From: Streptomyces sennicomposti
Lineage (GTDB): Bacteria > Actinomycetota > Actinomycetes > Streptomycetales > Streptomycetaceae
Direction of reading: 5' to 3'
DNA length: 50,416 bases
Assembly (NCBI RefSeq): GCF_019890635.1
Contig: NZ_JAIOAB010000053.1
Location: forward strand, 1 to 50,416
The notes beneath the pieces are model-generated. The model saw nothing but the letters and a program-made list of their open reading frames with translations. It was not told the DNA's origin and made no database searches. The translations under genes and the position numbers were made by a program. This document shows positions 1-8,015 of the stretch, piece by piece. Numbering within the stretch: position 1 is the stretch's first letter; each line of letters starts with the position of its first letter.

Positions 1-11
1 GGCAACGTGGC

Positions 12-79
12 GGGGTGCGGGGGTGCGGCGTGGGGTGCGGGGGTGCGACGCGGGGCGCGGGGGTGCGACACGGGGCGCG
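12..79. repeat. 20-bp G-rich tandem repeat
   Basis: Three full copies and a partial fourth of a 20-bp unit of the form GGGGYGCGGGGGTGCGRCRY start at 12, 32, 52 and 72. The unit is strongly purine/pyrimidine skewed (G-rich on the plus strand). Nothing in the stretch 1-392 looks like a gene; apart from this repeat it holds only the AT-richer promoter-like segment near 250-300. Confidence 0.8.
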
Positions 80-251
80 TCGGCTTCGCGGCCCGGCCCC
101 CGGAATCGGGCCGGGCCGGCGCTCCCGGACGCCCCGGCCGGACGCCCCGGCCGGACGCACAACCGGCGTGCGGCGGAAGCCGGTACGGGTCCCACGGGCG
201 CCGTCTTGAAGGGAAGTGACGGACCCTGTCGGGCAAATGCGACGAGGCCTT

Positions 252-280
252 TTCAATATGATCACCAAGGCTCGTATAGT
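252..280 (+). promoter_or_regulatory. Candidate promoter of the conservon
   Basis: An AT-richer island at about 248-305 stands out from GC-rich surroundings. It contains TATAGT at 275-280, a good -10 hexamer, and TTCAAT at 252-257, a weak -35, with 17 bp between. It lies about 110 bp upstream of the cvnA start. This is inferred from sequence only; no transcription start is known. Confidence 0.35.
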
Positions 281-392
281 GACCGTCAGTTGAGCAGCAC
301 CACGTGTCACCTTGTCACCAGCCAGACCCTGTCCGAGGAACAGACCGAGGGCCGCCCTTCGACCGAACGGCGGCCGCCCGAGGATCCGATTG

Positions 393-2042
393 ATGACCGC
401 GCCCACGCCTCGCGGCGAGCGACCCACCGTCCGCACTCTCGCCCCCCTTCCCGCGCTCACCGCCGTCGTGTCCGTCGCCGCGGTCGCGGGCGCGGTCGCG
501 GCGGCGCCCGCCTCGGTGCGCGCCCCGCTCGCCTGGGGCGGCGGCCTCGCGGCCGTCGTCCTGGTCGTCGCCGTCCTGTGGGCCGTACGCGCGGCGCAGT
601 CGGCCCGGATCGCCCGGCGCGCCCTGGACGCGTCGGCACAGGACGCCGGGCTCCGGCTCCAGGAGGCCGACCGGCTGCTGCGCGAAGCGCACCGCGAGCG
701 GCAGCACCTGATCGACGAACTCGCCCGGCAGCGCGCGGAGTTCGCCGCGGCGCTGGCCGAGGAGCGGGCCCGTATCGAGGCCGAGGACGCGGCCGGGCGC
801 GAGCGCCTCACCGCCGAGAACGCCCGCCTGGCCGGGGAGTTGGAGCGCGCCACCCGCGCCCGGGACGCGGCGATCTCGGCGACGGCGAACGCGGCCGGCC
901 GGATGCAGGCGCTGACCACCGCCATGCTCGCCGACCTGCGCGCCATGGAGGAGCGGCACACGGACGAGGAGGTCCTGGCGGACCTGCTCCACCTGGACCA
1001 CCGCACCGCGCAGGCCGGCCGGCTCGCCGACTCGGTCGCCGTGCTCACCGGCTCGCGTTCGGGCCGCCGTTGGGCGCGCCCCATCGCGATGGAGTCCATC
1101 CTGCGCGGCGCGATGGGCCGGATCAGCGCCTACCGCCGGGTGCGGGTGCACGCGACGAGCGAGAGCGCGGTCGCCGGGCACGCCGCCGAGGGCGTGATGC
1201 ACGCGCTGGCCGAACTCCTGGACAACGCCGCCAACTTCTCGCCGCCCACCTCCGAAGTGCACGTCTACGTCGAGGAGGTGCCGGCCGGCGTCATCGTGTC
1301 CGTGGAGGACAGCGGCCTCGTCATGGGCGAGGTGCAGCTGCGCCGCGCCGAGCAGGCCGTCTCCGGCGACATCTCCGAACTCGGCGGTCTCACCGGCACC
1401 CGGCTCGGGCTCGCGGTCGTCGGCCGGCTGGCCCGCAAGTACGGTCTGAAGGTGTCCTTCCGGCCGTCCGCGCGGGGCGGCACGGGCGTGCTGATGCTGA
1501 TCCCGCAGGAGATCCTCACCGCCCCGGCCGCCGCCTCCGCGGGGCCGGCCGGACCGCCTCCGAAGGACGACGACCGCGCCGCGGCGCACCAGGCCCCCGC
1601 CCGGGCCGCGCTGCCCGCCGCCGAGCGCGCCGGGTCCGCCGGGGAGGCCCCGCCCGCGCACACGAGCACCCCCGACGGCTCGGACGGCGACACCGCCGAG
1701 CGCCCCGCCACCGGGCTGCCCCGGCGGCGCCGGGGCCGCACCCTGGCCCAGGCCGAGCGCTCCCGCGCCGCGGCCCGCACCCCCGAGCCGCGCGAGCCGG
1801 CCGGCGCCGACGAGGCGAAGACCCGCGCCGCCCGCTTCGGCAGCTTCCGCCAGGCCGTACGCGCCGCCGGACCCGACCACGCGGCCGCGCCGGACGAGCG
1901 GGGCGACGGCCCCGACCGCACGGCGCCGGCCGACCGGGCCGCCCACCGGCCCCCGGCCGGCAGCGGCGGCGACAGCGCGGCCGCCCCGGCCGACCCCCAG
2001 CCCCACCCGTACGCGCACCCGGAAGGCGACACCACTTCATGA
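393..2042 (+). CDS. cvnA: CvnA-type sensor histidine kinase-like protein of a conservon
   Basis: 549 aa. The start is the ATG at 393, preceded by a GAGGA ribosome site; an in-frame ATG at 312 would add 27 unlikely residues. There are two membrane segments near residues 17-37 and 45-62, a coiled-coil rich in Glu/Arg/Ala to about 185, and a HATPase_c domain at about 245-375. The domain shows an N-box (ELLDNAANFSPP from E274), a G1 motif around D306 and a GTRLGLAVV G2 segment. The last 170 residues are Pro/Ala/Arg-rich and look disordered. In Streptomyces, CvnA proteins work at the membrane with the CvnB-C-D proteins as a GPCR-like or two-component-like relay. The stop overlaps the cvnB start (ATGA), so the genes are translationally coupled. 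Whether it autophosphorylates cannot be read from sequence. Confidence 0.93.
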   Translation: MTAPTPRGERPTVRTLAPLPALTAVVSVAAVAGAVAAAPASVRAPLAWGGGLAAVVLVVAVLWAVRAAQSARIARRALDASAQDAGLRLQEADRLLREAHRERQHLIDELARQRAEFAAALAEERARIEAEDAAGRERLTAENARLAGELERATRARDAAISATANAAGRMQALTTAMLADLRAMEERHTDEEVLADLLHLDHRTAQAGRLADSVAVLTGSRSGRRWARPIAMESILRGAMGRISAYRRVRVHATSESAVAGHAAEGVMHALAELLDNAANFSPPTSEVHVYVEEVPAGVIVSVEDSGLVMGEVQLRRAEQAVSGDISELGGLTGTRLGLAVVGRLARKYGLKVSFRPSARGGTGVLMLIPQEILTAPAAASAGPAGPPPKDDDRAAAHQAPARAALPAAERAGSAGEAPPAHTSTPDGSDGDTAERPATGLPRRRRGRTLAQAERSRAAARTPEPREPAGADEAKTRAARFGSFRQAVRAAGPDHAAAPDERGDGPDRTAPADRAAHRPPAGSGGDSAAAPADPQPHPYAHPEGDTTS

Positions 2043-2446
2043 CCGGCCAGACCACCGCCGACGACAAGCTCACCTGGCTCCTGGAGGGCCTGCTGGAGCG
2101 GACCCCGGGCGCGCGGCACGCGCTCGTGCTGTCCCGCGACGGACTGAAGCTGTGCCGCACCCCGGAGCTGACCGTCGACCAGGCCGACCAGCTCGCCGCG
2201 ATCGCCGCCGGCATCCAGTCGCTCTCGCACGGCGCGTCCGCCGAGTTCGGCGACGGCAGCGGCGGGGTGCGCTCGGCGATGACCGAGTTCTACGGCGGCG
2301 TGCTGTTCATCGTGGAGGCCGGCCAGGGCGCGCACCTGGCCGTGATCACCACGGAGGACGCGGACGCCGGGCTCGTCGGGCACAACATGAGCGAGCTGGT
2401 GGAACAGCTCGGCGAGTATCTGACCGCCCAGCCCCGTACGTCATGA
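2039..2446 (+). CDS. cvnB: CvnB, roadblock/LC7-domain protein
   Basis: 135 aa, soluble. The whole chain matches the roadblock/LC7 fold: an N-terminal helix (LTWLLEGLLERTPG), the HALVLSRDGLKLC strand pair and a long helix with ADQLAAIAAGIQSLS. Proteins of this family act as regulators of small GTPases in bacteria such as Myxococcus (MglB), and CvnB is presumed to act on CvnD in the same way. It is the second conservon gene, joined by 4-bp ATGA overlaps to both cvnA and cvnC. The length is typical of the family. Confidence 0.93.
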   Translation: MTGQTTADDKLTWLLEGLLERTPGARHALVLSRDGLKLCRTPELTVDQADQLAAIAAGIQSLSHGASAEFGDGSGGVRSAMTEFYGGVLFIVEAGQGAHLAVITTEDADAGLVGHNMSELVEQLGEYLTAQPRTS

Positions 2447-2790
2447 GCCGCCCCGGCAGGGACGATTCCCCCGACCGCCTGTACACCATCACCGGCGGGC
2501 GCACCGGAACCGGCCCCGACAACCCGTTCGACCTGGTCACCCTGGTCGTGGCGGAGTCGGAGCCGGCGCCCGGCATGCAGTCGGAGCACGCCGCGATCCT
2601 GCGGCTGGCCGCCGCGCCCACGGCCGTGGTGGAGATCGCCGCCGAGCTGCGCCTGCCCGTGAGCATCGTCAAGGTGCTGCTGTGCGACCTGCTCGCGGCC
2701 GGCCGGGTCAGCGCCCGCCATCCGCGCAAGGCAGCCGTTTACGACCCCGACATCCTGGAGCAGGTGCTCGTTGGACTCCGCAACCTCTGA
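2443..2790 (+). CDS. cvnC: CvnC, DUF742 protein
   Basis: 115 aa. It contains the DUF742 pattern: an N-terminal DRLYTITGGRT segment, the PFDLVTLV motif, and a helix-turn-helix-like second half in which ILRLAAAPTAVVEIAAELRLPVSIVKVLLCDLLAAGRV resembles a winged-helix recognition region (shown here only to mark residues about 50-85; key motif VKVLLCDL). The family always accompanies CvnA/B/D in actinomycetes, but its biochemical role is not settled. The start overlaps the cvnB stop, and its 3' end overlaps cvnD by 20 bp. Confidence 0.9.
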   Translation: MSRPGRDDSPDRLYTITGGRTGTGPDNPFDLVTLVVAESEPAPGMQSEHAAILRLAAAPTAVVEIAAELRLPVSIVKVLLCDLLAAGRVSARHPRKAAVYDPDILEQVLVGLRNL

Positions 2791-3397
2791 CGCCCGCACC
2801 CCGTTGGGTGCCTCCGCCGACAACGGCCTGAAGATCGTGGTCGTGGGCGGCTTCGGCGTCGGCAAGACCACGCTGGTCCGTTCGGTCAGCGAGATCCGTC
2901 CCCTCAACACCGAGGAGACGATGACCCAGGCCGGCGAGGACGTCGACGACGTCAGCGGCGTGCGCGGCAAGACCGCCACGACCGTCGCCTTCGACTTCGG
3001 CCGCATCACGCTGGACGCGCACAACGTGCTGTACCTGTTCGGCGCGCCGGGGCAGGAGCGGTTCTGGTTCCTGTGGGACCGGCTGTTCGCCGGCACGCTC
3101 GGGGCGGTCGTCCTGGTCGACACGCGCCGGATCGACGACTCCTGGTACGCCATCGACCGGCTGGAGCACCACGGCACGCCGTTCATCGTGGCCCGCAACG
3201 ACTTCGGCGGCCCGGCGCACACCCACGCCGAGATCCGCGACGCCCTCGACCTGGACCCGCGGGTGCCGCTGGTGGACTGCGACGCCCGCTCGCGCGAGTC
3301 CAGCAAGCAGGTCCTGATCACGCTGGTGCGGCATCTGCAGGACCAGTACACCGGCCGCAGTGCCGAAGTGCCCGCGCCCCGACAGGAGTTCGTGTGA
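2771..3397 (+). CDS. cvnD: CvnD, conservon small GTPase
   Basis: 208 aa from a TTG start, the first plausible in-frame initiator; the gene overlaps cvnC by 20 bp. The P-loop GGFGVGKT lies at residues 26-33, followed by a threonine-rich switch I region (EETMT), the FGAPGQERF segment in place of a standard DxxG, and ARNDF where classical GTPases have NKxD. This is the usual signature of the CvnD/MglA-like ATP/GTP-binding family. It should be the switch protein controlled by CvnB. The stop overlaps the GTG start of the next P450 gene, placing that P450 in the same transcription unit. Confidence 0.92.
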   Translation: MDSATSDARTPLGASADNGLKIVVVGGFGVGKTTLVRSVSEIRPLNTEETMTQAGEDVDDVSGVRGKTATTVAFDFGRITLDAHNVLYLFGAPGQERFWFLWDRLFAGTLGAVVLVDTRRIDDSWYAIDRLEHHGTPFIVARNDFGGPAHTHAEIRDALDLDPRVPLVDCDARSRESSKQVLITLVRHLQDQYTGRSAEVPAPRQEFV

Positions 3398-4602
3398 CCA
3401 CCGACGCGGTGCCGCTGAGCGGCCCCCGGTTCCAGACCGAACCCGCCGTGCTGTACCGGGAGATGCGGCGCGAGCACGGCGCCGTCACCCCGGTGCTGCT
3501 GGACGGGGACGTCCCGGCCTGGCTGGTGCTCGGCTACCGCGAGCTGCACCAGGTCACCGGCGACCCGGTGCTGTTCAGCCGGGACTCGGACCTGTGGAAC
3601 CAGTGGGAGAACATCCCCGACGACTGGCCGCTGCTGCCCATGATCGGCCGCAAGCAGCCGTCCATCCTCTACACGGTCGGCGAGCGGCACCGCGAGCGGG
3701 CCGCGATGATCTCGAACGCCCTGGAGGCGGTCGAGCCGTCCGAACTGCGTCGCCACGCCGAGCGGTTCGCCGACGAGCTGATCGACGCGGTGTGCGGGGA
3801 GGGCGCGGCCGACCTGGTCGGCGACTACGCGATGCTGCTGCCGGTGCGGGTGCTGGCCCGGCTCTACGGGGTCCCCGACGAGGAGGGCCCGGCGCTGGTC
3901 ACCGCCCTCAACGACATGATCGACGGCCGGGAGCGGGCGATCGCGGGCCAGCGGCATCTGGCGTCCGCCATCGCCCAGTTGCTCGCCGAGCGGCGGGCGC
4001 GGCCCGCCGACGACGTGGCCTCGCGGATGCTGGCCGACCCGGGCGGCTTCACCGACGAGGAGATCGCCCAGGACCTGATGGTGATGATGGCGGCCGGGCA
4101 CCAGCCGACCGCCGACTGGATCGGCAACTCGCTGCGGCTGATGCTGACCGACGAGCGGTTCGCGGCCTCCCTGTTCGGCGGACGCAACAGCGTCGCGGAC
4201 GCCATGAACGAGGTGCTGTGGGAGGACACGCCCACACAGAACGTGGCCGGGCGGTGGGCGTCGCGCGACACCCACCTCGGCGGCCGCCGCATCCGCCAGG
4301 GCGACCTGGTGCTGCTCGGCCTGCAGGGCGCCAACTCCGATCCGCAGGTGCGGGTCCACGGCTCGGCCCTGACCGGCGGCAACAACGCCCACTTCTCCTT
4401 CGGCCACGGCGAGCACCGCTGCCCGTTCCCCGCGCAGGAGGTCGCCGAGGTGATCGCGCGGACGGGCATCGAGGTGGTGCTGGACCGGCTGCCCGACATC
4501 GATCTCGCGGTGCCGGCCGAGTCCCTGACCCGCCGTCCCTCGCCCTGGCTGCGGGGCCTGACCCGGCTGCCCGTCCGGTTCACCCCCGTACCCGCGCTCT
4601 GA
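3394..4602 (+). CDS. CYP157-like cytochrome P450 (conservon-linked, no ExxR arginine)
   Basis: 402 aa from GTG, overlapping the cvnD stop by 4 bp. The heme-binding loop FSFGHGEHRCPF is intact, with the thiolate ligand near C343. Two otherwise near-universal P450 motifs are altered. The K-helix ExxR reads EVLW (E273-W276), and the I-helix acid-alcohol pair reads AAGHQPT (residues 233-239) in place of AGxET. Absence of ExxR is the described hallmark of the Streptomyces CYP157 family, which sits beside CYP154 members in conservons. It has no signal or membrane anchor, so it is cytosolic. The substrate is unknown, and catalytic competence is uncertain because the proton-delivery residues are missing. 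Confidence 0.9.
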   Translation: MTTDAVPLSGPRFQTEPAVLYREMRREHGAVTPVLLDGDVPAWLVLGYRELHQVTGDPVLFSRDSDLWNQWENIPDDWPLLPMIGRKQPSILYTVGERHRERAAMISNALEAVEPSELRRHAERFADELIDAVCGEGAADLVGDYAMLLPVRVLARLYGVPDEEGPALVTALNDMIDGRERAIAGQRHLASAIAQLLAERRARPADDVASRMLADPGGFTDEEIAQDLMVMMAAGHQPTADWIGNSLRLMLTDERFAASLFGGRNSVADAMNEVLWEDTPTQNVAGRWASRDTHLGGRRIRQGDLVLLGLQGANSDPQVRVHGSALTGGNNAHFSFGHGEHRCPFPAQEVAEVIARTGIEVVLDRLPDIDLAVPAESLTRRPSPWLRGLTRLPVRFTPVPAL

Positions 4603-4615
4603 TCGCGCGTCCCGT

Positions 4616-4643
4616 GAGCCCGGCCCGTCCGCGGGCCGGGCTC
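4616..4643 (+). terminator. Hairpin between the two P450 genes
   Basis: A perfect 12-bp inverted repeat (arms 4616-4627 and 4632-4643, loop TCCG) lies 14 bp after the CYP157 stop. There is no T-tract, as is common in Streptomyces terminators. It could reduce or end transcription before the CYP154 gene, or protect the 3' end of the upstream mRNA. Confidence 0.55.
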
Positions 4644-4699
4644 CGGGGCGCCCCGGCTCGGCCCCGTATCCCGACCCCCGCCCTGGGAGGCATGTCACG

Positions 4700-5944
4700 A
4701 TGACGACCGGCATCGACGAATCGACCGGCACCGAGAGCACCCGTATCGCCCTCGATCCCTTCGTCACCGACCTGGACGGCGAGAGCGCCCGGCTGCGCGC
4801 GGCCGGCCCGCTGGCGGCCGTGGAGCTGCCCGGCGGCGTCCCGGTGTGGGCGGTCACCCACCACGCCGAGGCCCGGGCGCTGCTCACGGACCCGCGGCTG
4901 GTGAAGGACATCGACGTGTGGGGCGCCTGGCGGCGCGGCGAGATCCCCGCCGACTGGCCGCTGATCGGGCTCGCCAACCCGGGCCGCTCGATGCTCACCG
5001 TGGACGGCGCCGAGCACCGCCGGCTGCGCACGCTGGTGGCGCAGGCGCTCACCCCGCGCCGGGTGGAGCGGATGCGCGAGCGCATCGAGGGGCTCACCCA
5101 GGACCTGCTGGACGCCCTCCCGGCCGACGGCGGCGTGGTCGATCTGAAGGCGGCCTTCGCCTACCCGCTGCCCATGTACGTCGTCGCCGACCTCATGGGC
5201 ATCGACACCGGCCGGCTGCCCCGGCTGAAGGTGCTGTTCGAGAAGTTCTTCTCCACCCAGACCCCGCCCGAGGAGGTCGTCGCCACCCTGACGGAGCTGG
5301 CGCAGATCATGGGCGAGACGGTGGCCGCCAAGCGGCGGGCGCCCGGCGACGACCTGACCAGCGCGCTGATCCTGGCCTCCGAGGACGGCGACCACCTCAC
5401 CGACCAGGAGATCGTCTCCACCCTGCAGCTGATGGTCGCCGCCGGCCACGAGACGACGATCTCGCTGATCGTGAACGCGGTGGTCAACCTGTCCACCCAC
5501 CCCGACCAGCGCGACCTGGTGCTCTCCGGCGCGGCCGACTGGTCGGCGGTGATCGAGGAGACGCTGCGCTTCTCCACGCCGACCTCGCACGTCCTGATCC
5601 GGTTCGCCACCGAGGACGTCCCGGTCGGCGACAAGGTGATCCCGGCGGGCGACGCGCTGATCGTCTCCTTTGGCGCGATCGGCCGCGACGAGAACGCGCA
5701 CGGCCCCACCGCGGGCGACTTCGACATCACCCGCGAGTCGAAGAACCGGCACATCTCCTTCGGGCACGGCCCGCACGTCTGCCCGGGCGCGGCCCTGTCC
5801 CGGCTGGAGGCGGGGGTCGCGCTGCCGGCGCTGTACGCCCGCTTCCCCCGGCTGGACCTGGCGGTGCCGGCCGATCAGCTGCGCAACAAGCCGGTGGTGA
5901 CGCAGAACGACCTGTTCGAACTGCCGGTCCGGCTGGAGCCGTAG
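4700..5944 (+). CDS. CYP154-like cytochrome P450
   Basis: 414 aa. The start at 4700 follows a GGGAGG site; an ATG at 4692 is out of frame. All canonical motifs are present: I-helix AAGHETT, K-helix EETLR (E287-R290) and heme loop FGHGPHVCPGAAL with cysteine near residue 361. It is therefore expected to be an active monooxygenase. CYP154 proteins are commonly the partner encoded right after a CYP157 in conservons, matching this position 97 bp downstream. Known CYP154 members hydroxylate steroids, macrolides or a range of test substrates, but the physiological substrate cannot be inferred here. No ferredoxin gene is adjacent, so redox partners must come from elsewhere. Confidence 0.92.
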   Translation: MTTGIDESTGTESTRIALDPFVTDLDGESARLRAAGPLAAVELPGGVPVWAVTHHAEARALLTDPRLVKDIDVWGAWRRGEIPADWPLIGLANPGRSMLTVDGAEHRRLRTLVAQALTPRRVERMRERIEGLTQDLLDALPADGGVVDLKAAFAYPLPMYVVADLMGIDTGRLPRLKVLFEKFFSTQTPPEEVVATLTELAQIMGETVAAKRRAPGDDLTSALILASEDGDHLTDQEIVSTLQLMVAAGHETTISLIVNAVVNLSTHPDQRDLVLSGAADWSAVIEETLRFSTPTSHVLIRFATEDVPVGDKVIPAGDALIVSFGAIGRDENAHGPTAGDFDITRESKNRHISFGHGPHVCPGAALSRLEAGVALPALYARFPRLDLAVPADQLRNKPVVTQNDLFELPVRLEP

Positions 5945-5957
5945 CCCATCCGCGGCC

Positions 5958-5982
5958 GATTCAGAAGCGGCGCCGCTGAATC
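5958..5982 (+). terminator. Hairpin after the CYP154 gene
   Basis: The inverted repeat GATTCAG (5958-5964) / CTGAATC (5976-5982) encloses a GCGGCGCCGC core and lies 13 bp after the CYP154 stop. It is a reasonable end for the conservon transcript. A T-tract is absent. Confidence 0.5.
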
Positions 5983-6085
5983 CGATGGAAGACGGCGGTT
6001 GGACTTCGGGATCATGCCGGAGCAAGGTAGGAGCGTCCCGCCGCACCCGGCGGGACGCCCCACCGCACCACCCGGAGAACACCCG

Positions 6086-7126
6086 ATGACCTACGTCGCG
6101 GACCCCGCCCGCTACGACGGCGCCATGCGCTACCGGCGCACCGGGCGCTCGGGACTCGACCTGCCCGTCCTGTCCCTGGGCTACTGGCACAACTTCGGCG
6201 ACGACCGCCCCTTCGAGACCCAGCGCGAGATCGCGCTGCGCGCCTTCGACCTCGGCATCACCCACCACGACCTGGCCAACAACTACGGCCCGCCGTACGG
6301 CTCGGCGGAGACCAACTTCGGGCGGCTGATGCGCCAGGACCTGGCGCCGTACCGGGACGAGCTGGTGATCTCCACCAAGGCCGGCTGGGACATGTGGCCC
6401 GGCCCCTACGGGCAGGGCGGCGGCTCCCGCAAGTACCTGCTCGCCTCCCTGGACCAGTCGCTGAAGCGGATGGGCCTGGAGTACGTCGACATCTTCTACT
6501 CCCACCGGCTGGACGCGTCCACGCCGCTGGAGGAGACGATGGGCGCGCTGGACACGGCGGTGCGCCAGGGCAAGGCCCTCTACGTCGGCATCTCCTCCTA
6601 CGACGCCGAGCGCACCCGGCGGGCCGCGGCGATCCTGCGCGATCTCGGCACCCCGCTGCTGATCCACCAGCCGTCGTACAGCATGGTCAACCGGTGGATC
6701 GAGACCGAGGGCCTGCTGGACGCCGCGCGGGACGAGGGCTTCGGCGTCATCGGCTTCACCGCCTTGGCCCAGGGGCTGCTGACCGGGCGTTATCTGAACG
6801 GCGTCCCGCAGGACTCGCGGGCCGCGCGGGGCACGTCGTTCGACGCCTCGTGGCTGACGCCGGACATGCTGGAGCGGCTGCGCGCCCTCGACGCCGTCGC
6901 CGGGCGCCGCGGGCAGACCCTCGCGCAGATGGCGCTGGCGTGGGCGCTGCGCGACGAGCGCGTCACCTCGCTGGTGATCGGCGCCTCGCGCGTGGAGCAG
7001 CTGGACCAGAACGTGGCCGCGCTGGACAACCTGGAGTTCACGGCCGAGGAGCTGGCCGAGATCGACGCGTACGCCACCGACGGCGGCGTGGACCTGTGGC
7101 GCGAGGCGCGCACCGGGAACCTCTGA
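6086..7126 (+). CDS. Aldo/keto reductase (YghZ / L-glyceraldehyde-3-phosphate reductase type)
   Basis: 346 aa. The start is the ATG at 6086 after a CGGAG site; an ATG at 5999 adds an unlikely leader. It is a TIM-barrel NADPH oxidoreductase. The catalytic tetrad is visible as D (HHDLANNYG), Y (ANNYGPPYGSAE), K (ISTKAGWDMWPG) and H (FYSHRLD). The C-terminal cofactor loop IGASRVEQLDQNV is typical of the family. The GWDMWPGPYG stretch is characteristic of the YghZ/Gpr branch, which reduces L-glyceraldehyde 3-phosphate and methylglyoxal. It appears monocistronic: the gap upstream is 140 bp and a strong inverted repeat follows 17 bp after the stop. Substrate assignment is by family only. Confidence 0.88.
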   Translation: MTYVADPARYDGAMRYRRTGRSGLDLPVLSLGYWHNFGDDRPFETQREIALRAFDLGITHHDLANNYGPPYGSAETNFGRLMRQDLAPYRDELVISTKAGWDMWPGPYGQGGGSRKYLLASLDQSLKRMGLEYVDIFYSHRLDASTPLEETMGALDTAVRQGKALYVGISSYDAERTRRAAAILRDLGTPLLIHQPSYSMVNRWIETEGLLDAARDEGFGVIGFTALAQGLLTGRYLNGVPQDSRAARGTSFDASWLTPDMLERLRALDAVAGRRGQTLAQMALAWALRDERVTSLVIGASRVEQLDQNVAALDNLEFTAEELAEIDAYATDGGVDLWREARTGNL

Positions 7127-7143
7127 GCCGCGCAACCCTGACA

Positions 7144-7193
7144 CGCCTCGGCCCCCCACCCGAACGGAAGAAGCCGGGTGGGGGGCCGAGGCG
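7144..7193. terminator. Bidirectional terminator, perfect 19-bp inverted repeat
   Basis: Arms 7144-7162 and 7175-7193 are perfectly complementary (19 bp, containing CGGCCCCCCACCCG), with a 12-nt loop. The structure sits 17 bp after the aldo/keto reductase stop and, on the other strand, 5 bp after the end of the tRNA-like gene. It can therefore terminate both. It has no T-tract on either side. Confidence 0.8.
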
Positions 7194-7198
7194 TCGCG

Positions 7199-7268
7199 AG
7201 CGTTGGGCAGGCCTTGCACCTGCATCTCCCCACGGGAAGCGGGGTGTCTTTCCTTGGACCACCAACGC
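7199..7268 (-). tRNA. Divergent tRNA-Gly(UCC)-like gene
   Basis: A complete 70-nt cloverleaf is readable on the minus strand. The acceptor stem GCGTTGG/CCAACGC is 7 bp and perfect. U8 is present and the D-stem is 3 bp with a C-A mismatch at 13-22. The D-loop AAGGAA keeps A14, G18G19 and A21. The anticodon stem CCCCG/TGGGG has one G-U pair, and the loop CTTCCCG gives anticodon UCC (plus positions 7235-7237) with U33. The variable loop is 4 nt, and the T-stem GCAGG/CCTGC is perfect. The discriminator is U73, as in bacterial tRNA-Gly, and CCA is not encoded. Oddities: the T-loop is TGCAAGG (G at position 55 instead of U) and C occupies position 37. It may be a non-canonical or decaying glycine tRNA; no protein gene overlaps it. 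Confidence 0.65.
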
Positions 7269-7389
7269 ACGGCCGGAGACCGGGAGTTGGCTTCCGGTGC
7301 GTCCTGCTGTGCCTCCACCGTAGCCCGCGTGCGGCGCAGCCGCCCGGCGGGACCCGCGCGGTGTCACCCGAACGCCCCGGCGGCGCAGG

Positions 7390-8001
7390 TCAGGACCGCC
7401 GGCGGGGCCGGGCGCCGTCCAGCGTCAGATCGACCAGCCGCTCCGCATAGGCCGGGCCGACGGGGGCGTCGCTGAGCAGGACGCGGCTGAACAGCGGTCC
7501 GCTGACCGCCTCCACCAGCAGCCCGGGGTCGGCGTCGGCGGCGAGTTCGCCGCGCTCGATGCCGCGCTGGACCATCGCGGCGGCGCGGTCCAGGCGCTCG
7601 CTCCAGTAGGGGCCGCGGCGGTCCTCGAGCGTGTCGTCGCGCTCGACGCTGAGGCGCAGCAGGGCCCGCCCCTGGGCGGTGTCCAGCAGGTGGGCCAGCG
7701 CGGTGAAGAAGCGCACCAGGTCCTCGCGGACGCGCCCGGTGTCCGGGATCGGCAGGGCGGTGTCGAGCCGGCTGGTCAGCGCGTCCAGGATCAGGTTCTC
7801 GCGGCTGCCCCAGCGCCGGTAGACCGAGGTCTCGTGCACGCCCGCCGCGCGGGCGACGGCGGCGACGGTCGCGCCGGACAGCCCCTCGGCGGACAGCAGG
7901 TCCAGCGCCGCGGCGAGCACCGCCTGCCGCATGCGCTCGCCCCGGCGGCGCAGGGGCGGCACGGGATTCTCCTCCGGGCCCGCTGGGGTGGTTTCCGTCA
8001 T
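7390..8001 (-). CDS. TetR-family transcriptional repressor
   Basis: 203 aa. An N-terminal helix-turn-helix lies at about residues 24-70, with the family signature GATVAAVARAAGVHETSVYRRW followed by GSRENLI (motif region residues 43-68). The C-terminal ligand-binding domain is all-helical and of the TetR_C_16 type. The gene is divergent from the alcohol dehydrogenase gene, with a 114-bp shared regulatory region holding two near-identical palindromes. It most likely represses both itself and the dehydrogenase. The ligand is unknown, though an aldehyde or alcohol related to the dehydrogenase substrate would be usual. Confidence 0.92.
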   Translation of the reverse strand: MTETTPAGPEENPVPPLRRRGERMRQAVLAAALDLLSAEGLSGATVAAVARAAGVHETSVYRRWGSRENLILDALTSRLDTALPIPDTGRVREDLVRFFTALAHLLDTAQGRALLRLSVERDDTLEDRRGPYWSERLDRAAAMVQRGIERGELAADADPGLLVEAVSGPLFSRVLLSDAPVGPAYAERLVDLTLDGARPRRRS

Positions 8002-8015
8002 GCCCCGATGCTAAT

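Noticed and set aside
23..2446. An 807-aa open frame covering cvnA and cvnB
   Set aside because: It is an Arg/Pro/Gly-rich out-of-frame reading of cvnA until 2039; only its last part is the real cvnB gene.
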